Shown here piece after piece: positions 11,201-19,968 of a DNA stretch of 28,609 bases (its first letter is position 1; each line of letters begins with the position of its first letter). Under the pieces are notes generated by a model. It was not told the DNA's origin, did no database searches, and worked only from the letters and a program-made list of their open reading frames with translations. Origin of the DNA: Chromera velia (lineage: Eukaryota; Sar; Chromeraceae); NCBI GenBank assembly GCA_018398765.1, contig JAHBMJ010005873.1, positions 1 through 28,609 of the forward strand, read 5' to 3'. The translations under genes were made by a program, and so were the position numbers.

Positions 11201-12197
11201 CTTTGAGGAGCTTTGTCGACCCTGCTGCCTGCCTATGTGTCTGTCTAAATGTGTGTCTGTCTCGTCTCCTTGTAGCTTTCTTTTCTGTGCTGTCACCCCG
11301 ATCCATGCATCCATCCCTCTTTCCTGTTGGTCTTCACGTACTCCGTCCGAGATAGCTCTCTTTCTCTTTCGATTGTCCTTTCTTCTCTCTCTCTCTCTCT
11401 CGGGTGGCAGGCGGCCAGCATGCGCGTCTAGACACAAGCAAACAATCCAGCAGCAGTCAATGGGAATGGTGACGCAATGCAATGGGGGGCCTCCCTCCCC
11501 TCCCTCACTCTGAGGGTTTGTCTGATGTGAAAGAAGTCGAGCGACAGACAGACGCCTTGATCGATCGATGTATGAACGGACACGTGCTTCTGTGCTCTTT
11601 TAATACGCTAGACTTGTTTCTTTTCCAGAGCGCTCTCCGCGCCGTTGTCTGTGTGAGTGAGTAACTCTCTGACTTGATTTGCGTGTCACCCAACAACTGG
11701 ATGAATGCGACGATAAGTTCTCTATCTATCTGTCTAGCTGCATGATGGATGGATGGATGGATGAATGGATGGATGGATGGATGGATGGATGGATGCAGAG
11801 CGTTCAACATTCCCCTGATGGTTCTCGGAGGAGGGGGGTACACGCATGTATATGCATATATATCTGGATGCATATGCACATATATGCACATGTCTGCATG
11901 ATGCAGAGCGTTCAACATTCCCCTGATGGTTCTCGGAGGAGGGGGGTACACGATCAGGAACGTGGCCAGGTGCTGGGCGTTTGAGACAGGGACCTGCTTG
12001 GGGGTGGAGGAGAGCATGCCCACAGCGATTCCTGTCAACGTACGTTGAATACATTTACTTTCATACAGAATCTATTTTTTTCTTTTTCATATAGATTGAG
12101 ACAGGGACCTGCCTGGGGGTGGAGGAGAGCATGCCCACAGCGATTCCTGTCAACGTACGTCAGTGTGTGTTCCTTCCAGCAGGGAGTGCGTAAATGA

Positions 12198-12230
<33 letters not shown>

Positions 12231-12927
12231 TCCCAGGGGGGCGGGGACGCAGCCATGCACACATTTTGTTTTTCTTCACGCCTTCAAGGTTTTGCGTTTA
12301 GTCCAGGTTCGTTCTTTCGGTCGAAGAAATCTGAAAGAAAATCGGAGTCTGATGCATTTTTTGAGTTTCATGGAAGAAGGGGAAAGGCTTGTTGCATGGA
12401 CGTGTGATGCAGATGCGCGCACATTGCTGGACTGTGTGGCTGCGACAAACCTCCAATAGAAAATAATAATTTTACATGCGTACATGCATGCATGCATGCA
12501 GGACCACATCGAGTACTTTCATACAGAATTCTCTGTATGAAAAAGAAATTCACATGCGTACATGCCCATGCAGGACTACATCGAGTACTTTCATACAGAA
12601 TTATGAAAAAGAAATTCACATGCGTACATGCATGCATGCAGGACTACATCGAGTACTACGCCCCGAATTACGAACTTCATTTGGACGCAGATCCGTCAGT
12701 CTTTTTTCGTTTTTTTGTTCGGCTTCTGCTTTTCACTTGTATGGCTCCCTCCCGTGCTTCTGACGTTTCGCTTCAATTCATACCTACCTGTGTGGATTTC
12801 TGTCGATCCTTTTTTAAATTCTTTCTCTGTCTGTCTCTTCCCTTTCTCTTTCTTCTCTTTCTTTGTTGTTTCTTTCGGTCATCCAGGCAGGTTTGTCTGT
12901 GCATGCAGGCAGGCAGGCAGGCAGGAG

Positions 12928-12959
<32 letters not shown>

Positions 12960-13286
12960 CGTTCCTCTCTGTCTGGCCTCAAGGAAGGGAATCTTAAGGC
13001 AGACATAGGAAGAGAGAGAAAGAATCTGGCTGGGCACACAACCATGCTCACAAGTTGCGTCAGTCACTCTTTCCATCCACCCGTCCATGGGGTCTGTCTC
13101 TGCAGAACGTTTGAGAACCTGAACACGCCCCAGACTCTGGACAAGCTGCGTATTAGAGCACTCGAGCACTTGAGGGAGATGGAACACGTGCCCGGTCAGT
13201 AGGCTGCTCTGTCAGTGACACCAAAGTTCTTTCATTCTCCAATGATTGAAAGCACGCCTCGATCAAAGAAAGATTACACGGACAGA

Positions 13287-13325
<39 letters not shown>

Positions 13326-14174
13326 TGTGTGTTGGTTTGTTCGTCGTCCAACCTCTCTTTTGGTGTCGTGTGGTGTGGGAGTGTGATGGACCAAGCGCAT
13401 CCAAACCGAACCTTGAACGCACTTTCGTTCTGTTGGTATGTGGGCATAAGCGTTGAGATGTATGGAAGTCAGAATCGGCGGTGACTCACTTGTTGCCTAT
13501 TTGCTTGTCTCTCGGGGGTGCTTGGTTGAAAAGCAGGAGGTTTGCCGGTGAGGGGGAAAGGGAACGAAGAGAGGGAAGGAAGCACTGTGTTTGTGTGGGT
13601 ACCTGGGTTGGGTGATCCCGGGTCCTTCCTACTTTTAGTGCACCCCTTCTTTTCTTGTTCTGCCTCTTTGCTTAATTCTTTCTCTGTCGTGTTACCTCTT
13701 TTCTTTCTTCTGATTCACACCTGAATATCCCCTTGTCCCTCCCTCTAGTCCCTTCCTAGCTCTCGATCTGTGTGCCTTTTTTTTTTCCTTCGATTCTCCT
13801 TAATTCGATTCTGCGTGCATGGAGAGACTGTATCTGCCAATGAGTGCTCCTCTGGCTGACTTTTGAAAGATGCACTTTCTTCTCCCACTTCTGATTCTAT
13901 TCTTGCAGGTGTGGGCTTCTCCCAGTGTCCCGGCGACTTTTTCGATCGCGACACGGCGGCTCACGACAAGGACGACAGGAGGATGTACACCGTGGGGTGG
14001 GAGGGGGGGGGGAGGTCGATTCAGCATCAGCAGCAGAAGCTGGGGGGTGAGGTCGTGCAGACGCGAATATGTGAGCCTGGAGTGCTTGGAGACCTGGAGA
14101 GCCCCGCCCCGGGGCTGAGACGGAAGAAACAGAACCAGACGGAGTTCTACGACGAGGAAGAGGACGAATTCTAG
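7324..14174 (+). CDS. HDAC: Class I histone deacetylase (Rpd3/HDAC1 type)
   Basis: Removes acetyl groups from histone lysines in the nucleus with a zinc-dependent active site. Eleven exons: 7324-7491, 7851-7949, 8440-8517, 8882-9013, 9625-9737, 10063-10289, 10920-10983, 11907-12039, 12642-12694, 13106-13194 and 13909-14174; phases agree and give 473 aa. The start is the only ATG that fits the family N-terminus ([20 protein letters not shown]). The catalytic set is intact: GGLHHAKK with His145 and His146; DIDIHHGDG with zinc ligands Asp181 and His183; GADSL with zinc ligand Asp269; GGGGY with Tyr308. All sit five residues later than in human HDAC1. Residue 273, after GADSLT, is Gln where other class I enzymes have Gly. 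The stretch [10 protein letters not shown] lacks the two-residue insertion of apicomplexan orthologs. The C-terminus is short and acidic (YDEEEDEF). Introns hold microsatellites and partial exon duplications. Confidence 0.95.
8191..8286. repeat. (TTTC)n-(TC)n microsatellite, HDAC intron 2
   Basis: Pure pyrimidine tract on the coding strand, first TTTC repeats then TC repeats, ~155 bp before the exon 3 acceptor. Confidence 0.9.
9838..9914. repeat. (CA)n/(GA)n microsatellite, HDAC intron 5
   Basis: Compound CA then GA tract on the plus strand, 100 bp after the exon 5 donor. It has the opposite orientation to the pyrimidine tracts in introns 2 and 10. Confidence 0.9.
10390..10496. repeat. 73-bp tandem duplication with a 10-bp hairpin, HDAC intron 6
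   Basis: A 24-bp segment beginning AGTTGGGATTGAAGGG occurs at 10390 and again at 10463, each followed shortly by TGAGAGAGAA. Between them, GACGCACGCA (10426-10435) pairs perfectly with TGCGTGCGTC (10453-10462). Confidence 0.85.
10546..10690. repeat. Simple repeats in HDAC intron 6 (CATC, G-run, GGGAA, CATT)
   Basis: Short tracts of CATC, a G run facing a C run (10554-10582), GGGAA and CATT follow one another. The G and C runs could pair in the transcript. Confidence 0.6.
11744..11796. repeat. (GGAT)n microsatellite, HDAC intron 7
   Basis: About 12 units of GGAT with one variant, immediately preceding the decoy copy of the exon 8 start. Confidence 0.9.
11792..11844 (+). repeat. Decoy copy of HDAC exon 8 start with its acceptor
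   Basis: These 53 bp are identical to 11900-11952, which holds the true exon 8 acceptor (GATGCAG) and first 46 coding bases. The copy keeps an intact AG acceptor. If used, the frame would run out of exon homology after GGGGYT and soon meet a TGA in the intervening GCATAT-rich sequence. It is therefore a decoy 108 bp upstream, not a functional alternative exon. Confidence 0.9.
12095..12154 (+). CDS. Duplicate in-frame cassette of the HDAC exon 8 3' end (exon 8b)
   Basis: The sequence 12096-12160 repeats 11981-12045 with one difference, a synonymous Leu TTG/CTG change. The copy is preceded by a pyrimidine tract and TATAG (acceptor after 12094) and followed by the same donor, GTACGT. The resulting exon is exactly 60 nt, phase 0 at both ends and free of stops. 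It encodes an Ile followed by the 19 residues from ETGTCLG to IPVN. Inclusion would duplicate this loop after [14 protein letters not shown] and give 493 aa. Whether it is spliced in cannot be told from sequence. Confidence 0.6.
12199..12229. repeat. (TG)n microsatellite, HDAC intron 8
   Basis: About 15 TG units downstream of exon 8b. Confidence 0.9.
12502..12641 (+). repeat. Two decoy copies of HDAC exon 9 start
   Basis: The exon 9 acceptor and first codons (GCATGCAG, then Asp-Tyr-Ile-Glu-Tyr) occur three times: at 12502, 12574 and the true exon at 12642. In the first two copies the sequence switches to TTTCATACAGAAT after GAGTAC, and the frame meets TGA within 10 to 12 codons. Use of either would truncate the enzyme. 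The first copy contains an 11-bp perfect inverted repeat (TTTCATACAGA and TCTGTATGAAA around ATTC). The same TTTCATACAGAAT string occurs in the preceding intron near 12060. Confidence 0.85.
12906..12958. repeat. (GCAG)n and (TC)n tracts, HDAC intron 9
   Basis: Four to five GCAG units followed by a long TC run on the plus strand. Confidence 0.85.
13287..13332. repeat. (TC)n-(TG)n microsatellite, HDAC intron 10
   Basis: Compound TC then TG repeat on the coding strand, the same arrangement as at 25382-25465. Confidence 0.9.
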
Positions 14175-14774
14175 GGAGGGAGGGAGAAAGGACGGATCTA
14201 TAAGGGTTTCAAGAAATGATGGCTGAGGCGGTAAGGATTGAGGGCAGGCTCTCAAAGGTGTTGCAAAAAGTGATGAGGCTTCCTCTTTATTAAATAATAG
14301 AGGACTAAATGGTGCAGAATGGAATGTGCATGAAAAGAAAAGCGTTGGGGCTTACGATTACCAGTAGGATCGACACCACATAGAATAATATCTAGAGTAA
14401 TATAAAAGCTGACCAAAGCTAGCGACCAAGACTAGGACCAAAATGGGTATATTAAACTCTCTATAGGAGAAAAGCGATACATTGTTATTCAAGTTTGCAA
14501 CGTTTGGCAAGAGACAGGTTAGACAAGCTCGGCGGGAGGGCTGCTGACACAAATTTATAGAAGTTTTTTTAATTGTATACTTTTGATCTGTACAACTCGG
14601 ACAACTCCATCTAGTCTTACATATAGTCTGCCACTAAGTCTGAAGAACTAGCAAAAAAAATAATTAAATTGAATAATTTAATCATAGAAAAAAATGAACT
14701 GTAAATTAAGTTATTCCCACGGTTGTTTGCTTAAAGGTTAACATTCATGTTGTATACTTTGCGGGCCATGTAAC
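14175..14774. other. HDAC 3' flank and intergenic DNA
   Basis: No gene is recognised. The sequence turns AT-rich about 100 bp after the HDAC stop. TATTAAATAATAG near 14290 is a weak polyadenylation candidate; no canonical AATAAA is close to the stop. Confidence 0.45.
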
Positions 14775-15005
14775 AATTTATTTGAGTGTCAATGGTATGC
14801 AAACGGGCTCTAGGGGGGCCCAGGGGGGGGAGGGGGTCTTTGCATGCCAGTCAAGCAAAAATAACCGCTCTTTTCCACTATTAAAACATATTTTTAAGTC
14901 AAAAAAACTGGGTTTTCAATTTTTTGGGGGGGCCGGGTTGCGTGCCGCTGTGATAGAAGGTAGGAAGNGGGGGGGTCTTGCATGCCACTGACACTCAAAT
15001 AAATT
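14775..15005. mobile_element. 231-bp inverted-terminus element with G-rich interior
   Basis: The arms 14775-14802 and 14978-15005 are inverted repeats of 28 bp with two mismatches (left arm begins AATTTATTTGAGTGTCAATG). The interior has several runs of seven or more G and a second copy of the sub-terminal motif (GGGGGTCTTTGCATGCCA). It contains no ORF, so it would be a non-autonomous element. Position 14968 is an unresolved N within a G run. Confidence 0.55.
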
Positions 15006-15859
15006 TTTATATGGCCTCTTGCCAAACTGCATGTCTGCCGGGGCTTGTCATTTATACAAATCATGTAGTATTTTGAATTACGTTGAATTAGAATAGTTTA
15101 TGAAAGCGAGTATTAGCCGAGTAAATCAACTTAAAATTTAACGATAAACAAAAACTCTTAGGTTGTCGTATACTAAGTTATATACAATTCCTTGAATTCA
15201 AGTTAAACCGCAACAACAATCTGTCAACAAACTATTCCCTTTAATAAATGATGAATCACTTCTGCTATCATATAAGTAAGTAAGTAAATGAGTAAGTGAT
15301 TAGTGGTGCCCTAGAGCACTGTCGCCGTTTTGTCTTATAGAGAGTACAATATAGATCTACTATGGATTTAGATGAAACTCCACAGTCTTCACTGTAAAGG
15401 CGGGATTGAGGGCGTTATTTGAGCCTTGAATTTAAAGAACAGAAACGAGAAAGTGTCCGTTCGGCTTTCTAAATCGGAAGTACTCACAGAAGATTTTATA
15501 ACATCCTACTACCTCCTCAAATTAAACCTTCATCTAGACTTTCAGACTTCTCACTCCGGAATTTTCTCACGCATTTCAACTGCAGTGGTTCGCTGTTTCT
15601 TGAATCAAGTCGGCAGGGAGTCAATCTCACTTTGTGCAAGCGCGACATACGAACGCAAGCGGGCAGGAGCGACGTATCGATTGCCGCCAAAACGTACAAT
15701 TTATCCACCCAAGCGAATTTCGATTTCATTCCAAAATGCAGCTTCCCATTTTCCGTCCATGTGGTTGCAATGGCACGAATCCCTCTCTTCACTAACAGGA
15801 GAGGCAAGATCTGTCTCGTTTCTGCCCTGAAAGTGTCACACTTTCTTGTGAGTAAGAAC
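15006..15859. other. Convergent intergenic region, no recognised gene
   Basis: Lies between the 3' ends of HDAC and the minus-strand DUF2237-like gene. It holds a short (AAGT)n tract near 15274-15297. Overlapping open frames lie on both strands between 15426 and 15867. Neither has recognisable similarity, and frames open on both strands suggest chance. Confidence 0.4.
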
Positions 15860-15920
15860 ATTCTCACGGGCTCTCAATTGTCCATGAAGTATTCTCACGG
15901 GCTCACAATTCTTCATGACT
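15860..15920. repeat. 31-bp tandem duplication across the stop codon of the DUF2237-like gene
   Basis: Two units beginning ATTCTCACGGGCTC at 15860 and 15891. The second contains the minus-strand stop codon (15903-15905) and the last few codons. It may have shifted the original stop position. Confidence 0.8.
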
Positions 15921-16146
15921 GCTCGGTGGAGACGGAGACGGGCCCGCCTCTGCTCTCAAGGCCCCACACTTTCGTGCAAGTTCTGCAGAAGCAGCCGCCA
16001 GGGCTTCCCCTGAGTAGAAGGCAGACGCCTGCGTCTGGCAGGTAGAGCACATCTTCTCGATGGCAGCCTCAAATTGTGCAGACCCGCTCTTGAATTTTTG
16101 CAGAGACCTGCAGGGAGGGAGGGAGGGAGGGAGGGACAGTAAAGGT

Positions 16147-16192
<46 letters not shown>

Positions 16193-16203
16193 ACACACAT
16201 TTA

Positions 16204-16238
<35 letters not shown>

Positions 16239-16287
16239 TCACACATTCACTCTCTCTCTCTCTCACACACACACACACATTCACACA

Positions 16288-16329
<42 letters not shown>

Positions 16330-18003
16330 CACGCAGAATTACACACACACGAGTATTCCATTGAGAAGGAGTAAAGTCGCTCCCGTTTCCCTCAAAGTCC
16401 CTGTCTGCGAGAATATGCACAGAATTGGAAAACTCTCCCGGCGTCTCGACCTCTCTTGTCCCCATCACTTCACATCTCTCCGGGTCCCTTCAGTTTCCTG
16501 CCCTTTTTCACGTCCCTGTTTTTCATCTGATGCCTCTCTCGGCCTGTCCAGTGGCACTCGACCCCCTCAGACAGACGAACAGAGAGAGCCTTTTGTGCAT
16601 GAGAGGATGATTGACTGTCTATCTTTCTGTCGAACAGCATTGGTGTAAAAATGGACGCTGGCGATTGTAAGAGAATTATTTTTAATGAATCTTCGTAGAA
16701 CTTCTCACCAAACTGCAGACTGACCACTCAGACATGAGAACTTCCTGCGGGAGCGCTGCACACTTCAGTTTCAGGTCCTTCCCTTGCATCACATAATTCG
16801 CATATGCCCAGATGCAAATGCCTGCATCGTGAGGTCCATTTGATGTGTGTTCATGTATCAATGCACAGATCCACATTCATTACACGATGCAGCAACGAAA
16901 GAGAGATCCCGCATGTCGGCATATGAACGCATGCATGCACAGAGGATTCATGAAGGAAGATACAGATGGCACTCGATCGATCGAATCGGATGGCATGGAA
17001 CCACAAGCTCATCTGACGGAAAGGCACTGCAGCTCAGAGAAAGACAATTTCCGAAGACAAACGACCAACGAGAAAGAGTGATAAGAAGACGAAAACGCGA
17101 CCGACAACGCCCTACTGCCGCCTGCCAAACTCCGCTCTCTTGCAAGCACAAACGCCAAAGGACACATGCCAGAAAAGCGGAAATCACAACGGGGGGGTGG
17201 CAGTGCATCAGTGGGGTTTCGGAAATTCAGACGCGTGCATGAACATGTAGGTCTATCGCGGCACCACACACACACCACACACATACACAATCGTGTCGCG
17301 TTTTGAAACATTTTGTAGGGCCACGGAGAGGTACAGAGAGCCTGGACGAAATTGATGGGTCGAGACTTACACCTGCAGGCACACACAAGGGGGGAGAAAA
17401 AGGGACGTAAGTCACTCATGTTCTGCAAAACACATGCAATTTCATACGGGAGCTATGAATGTTAGCGCATGTGCCTTTGTTTTTTTCAACAAGTGACCTC
17501 GCCATATACAACCAGGCGAGTACGAGGCTTTTTGAGTGTGTGCAAATATCAATGAATGAATGGACCGATGGTTGATGAGTCATTGTGTAGATACATCTTT
17601 TATTCCAATGAAGTGCCCTGCATGCCCACCAGTGGCTTCCTGTGTGCTGATCAGACCAGGGGCCCTGTCCCGTCTGAGACGAGAATCCGTGAGGGAGACC
17701 TTCCACGCACACGTTGTGGGCACCTGCAGAGAGAGAACGAATTAAGAGGTTGAGAATGCATGCATGGCTGGGGCTGTCAGGTGCTTTGACGAGGCCACTC
17801 AAACGCATGCACAGGGAGCGTCTAGAGTGACCTCTGTCGTACGGCCTGTATGTGCATTGGTTTCCTTCTCCACTGCCTGGCCTCACCCCACAGTCCGACA
17901 AGCCCTCGCCGTAAATGTTCAGAAGGCTTTGGGATGACCCGCCGAGGGGGAGAAGAAGGAGAAGAAGCGGGAGAAGTATCATTTGACAAAGAGTCATTGC
18001 CAT
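15903..18003 (-). CDS. Secreted DUF2237-like cysteine-containing protein
   Basis: Four exons on the minus strand: 18003-17832, 17723-17595, 16821-16725 and 16107-15903, giving 200 aa. Donors are GTCACT, GTATCT and GTCAGT; acceptors all end TGCAG, and phases agree. The first ATG opens a signal peptide with a Leu-rich core (MAMTLCQMILLPLLLLLL) and likely cleavage near residues 22-25. The mature part follows the DUF2237 pattern from memory: NIYGEGLSDC (29-38), DRGAHNVC (56-63), TGQGPWS (75-81), and NKRCICIWAYANYV (98-111), like the family's W-C-x-C-x-W/A block. Biochemical function of the family is unknown to me. The donor of exon 1 was chosen because it restores DRGAHNVC; an earlier GTGAGG after SDCG would break phase. 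It shares a divergent promoter with the haloperoxidase-like gene. Confidence 0.62.
16147..16342. repeat. Long (CA)n/(TC)n microsatellite, intron 3 of the DUF2237-like gene
   Basis: Nearly 200 bp of CA repeats interrupted by three TC blocks on the plus strand. On the coding strand this is TG/GA, close to the exon 4 acceptor. A (GGGA)n tract (16111-16136) lies between it and the acceptor. Confidence 0.95.
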
Positions 18004-18636
18004 TGTGCGCTTTTCAATCAATTGTTATACAGCTGTGCGGCTGTGAATGAGGATGCAGGTCCCCAAAAGGCGTTGGTACACTGCAAAACCGGGCGAGATG
18101 TGTAGTGGCATGCATCAATATGTATATACAGGTTCGAACAGGACGGTCGGAAGGGGAATTGCGGCTGAGGCGGGCGTCCTGCTGCTGCATTGTTGAATCA
18201 TGATCTGCATGCATGAATGGTGTGCGTCTCCCCGCATGCATGATCGATGTATCGGTGTCGCATGCATGCATCGTGGAATCGTGGAGCCGGTTAATTGGGG
18301 ACGCATGCATGCATGTGTTTATCGTGAAAAATTGGAGACTTAATTCTGCATCAGATTGCTTTGCTGTCTGTCTTTCACTCCTTGCTGACATGCAAGGACG
18401 ACTCTTGGATTCAAATGACCCACAAAATTCCCTGTCTGAGAGAGAGATTCCCCCACTGCAAAGACAACGGTGACCCAAGACAGGAACTTCTCAGCGTGTC
18501 TCTCTCTCTATATATATATAAGTCCCTATCGTAAGAAGCTCAGACTCAAGCCTTCTTGAGTGACTGTTGACAGGCTGGTTCACAGCCACCTGCCGTCATC
18601 GTATTCTTGCCTGCCTGCCTGCCTGTTTGAGACCTG
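18004..18636. promoter_or_regulatory. Divergent promoter, DUF2237-like / haloperoxidase-like
   Basis: The region lies between two start codons pointing away from each other. Within 110 bp there are four GCATGCA cores: 18206-18213, 18234-18240, 18260-18271 and 18303-18315. TGCATGCA is a known binding motif of the ApiAP2 protein PF14_0633 in Plasmodium and of its Cryptosporidium counterpart. Chromerids also encode ApiAP2 proteins. A TATA-like run follows at 18508-18522. The motif is also common in introns here, so its regulatory role is inference. Confidence 0.5.
18508..18522 (+). promoter_or_regulatory. TATA-like element upstream of the haloperoxidase-like gene
   Basis: CTATATATATATAAG lies 115 bp upstream of the ATG at 18637. 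It could be a TATA box with a leader of about 80-90 nt, or just a TA microsatellite following a TC run. Confidence 0.35.
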
Positions 18637-19890
18637 ATGCTCAGCAAAGCCGCCCTTGTTGCCGCTGTGGCCCTCGTACCATCGAGTGAGGCTGCACTGG
18701 AGGGTTTGAAGTTTGAGGACATCTTGAAGGTCAGTCAATCCTGCATGTCAGCTCTTTAGGCCAGTCGGGAATCATCAAGGTCAGTCAATTGATTCAAGTA
18801 CTGACAGGGTCCGCATATCGGGCAAACAGGGAGAATAATGGATGGGCATGGCCCAATCCAGAGAGCATGCGAAGTGGTTGAAAAAGCCTTAGAACGAAAC
18901 GCAGACCATACGACCAGGCAAGATCCATGCCGGCCCGATACAGGATCGAAGAGACACTAAAGAGACCAAACCAAACACTTGGATAGTTCTGAGTCCGCAG
19001 GCACCCCTGCATGTATAGGTATGCATGCATCCACCTGCATGTTCCCCCGTCTGTATGCACGCAGGGAAACCCCTTCGATGGCGACTTGAAGGGCTTGAGG
19101 GAGGCCACTTTTGGGTCTGAGTTCTCGGGGGGCGTCCTCTTTCCTTCACTGAAGAAGGCGCAGGAGGGGACCGGGAAGACGGAGCTGGACTACGTGGGCA
19201 TCGGAGAAGGGCTGCTGGAAGCGTTGCAGAGGATGACCGAGGGGTTCAAGCAGATCCCTGGGTACTCTGAGAGTGAGTAAGCATATTGTATGCATGCTTT
19301 GAATTGTGTGCATGTATGTATGACTGTCAATCAATATGCATGTGTCTGCCTGAGCTGGTCCGACAGTAGCCAGTCGACCATTGATCTCACGTACCGACAA
19401 ACTATCATGCAACCTGGAGGGAGCGGAGATGAATGATGCACTTCCCTTCCCACCTGAGTCTAAATCTTCTTTTCTGTACCGATGACGCAAGCACACTCTC
19501 TCGTCGCTCCCTGTTCATTAGAAAGCAGCTCAGCACATTGACGCACGCAAGCTTGACTTCCAAGGCGTTCGTGACGCACGCAAAGCCTTCAATTGTTTCT
19601 CTCTCCGGACTCTTTTTGCATCTAGGTCAAGACAAACTCGACTATGTGGACCTGGTCGGAAAGAAAGGGCCCCTTCCCTCCGTGTCTGGGGTCCTGGGGG
19701 AGAGTGGGTGTGTTCCCTTGGGGGGTTTGAAGGACGGATCTCTGTCAGCGGACAACGAGGCGTACCTGCGGACGGTGTACACTGCACTTCCATTCGGACC
19801 AATAGTCAGTCCGTCAGGCAGACAGGAAGAGAAACGCAAACCTAACGACAGGTACAGACACACACCTAGCGACAGGTACAGACACACACA

Positions 19891-19928
<38 letters not shown>

Positions 19929-19929
19929 C

Positions 19930-19968
<39 letters not shown>

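Noticed and set aside
12492-13202. 236-codon plus-strand frame
   Set aside because: It reads through decoy exon copies and pyrimidine-rich intron; only exon 10 near its end is real.
15426-15867. Overlapping 134- and 116-codon frames on opposite strands
   Set aside because: No recognisable similarity, no good start on the minus strand, and located between convergent 3' ends.
16060-16374. His/Thr repeat protein
   Set aside because: Translation of a CA/TC microsatellite in the intron of a minus-strand gene.
17416-18021. Single-exon 201-aa minus-strand protein
   Set aside because: Only parts match the DUF2237 pattern; the rest fits introns, and splicing to 16821 restores the conserved C-x-C-x-W block.
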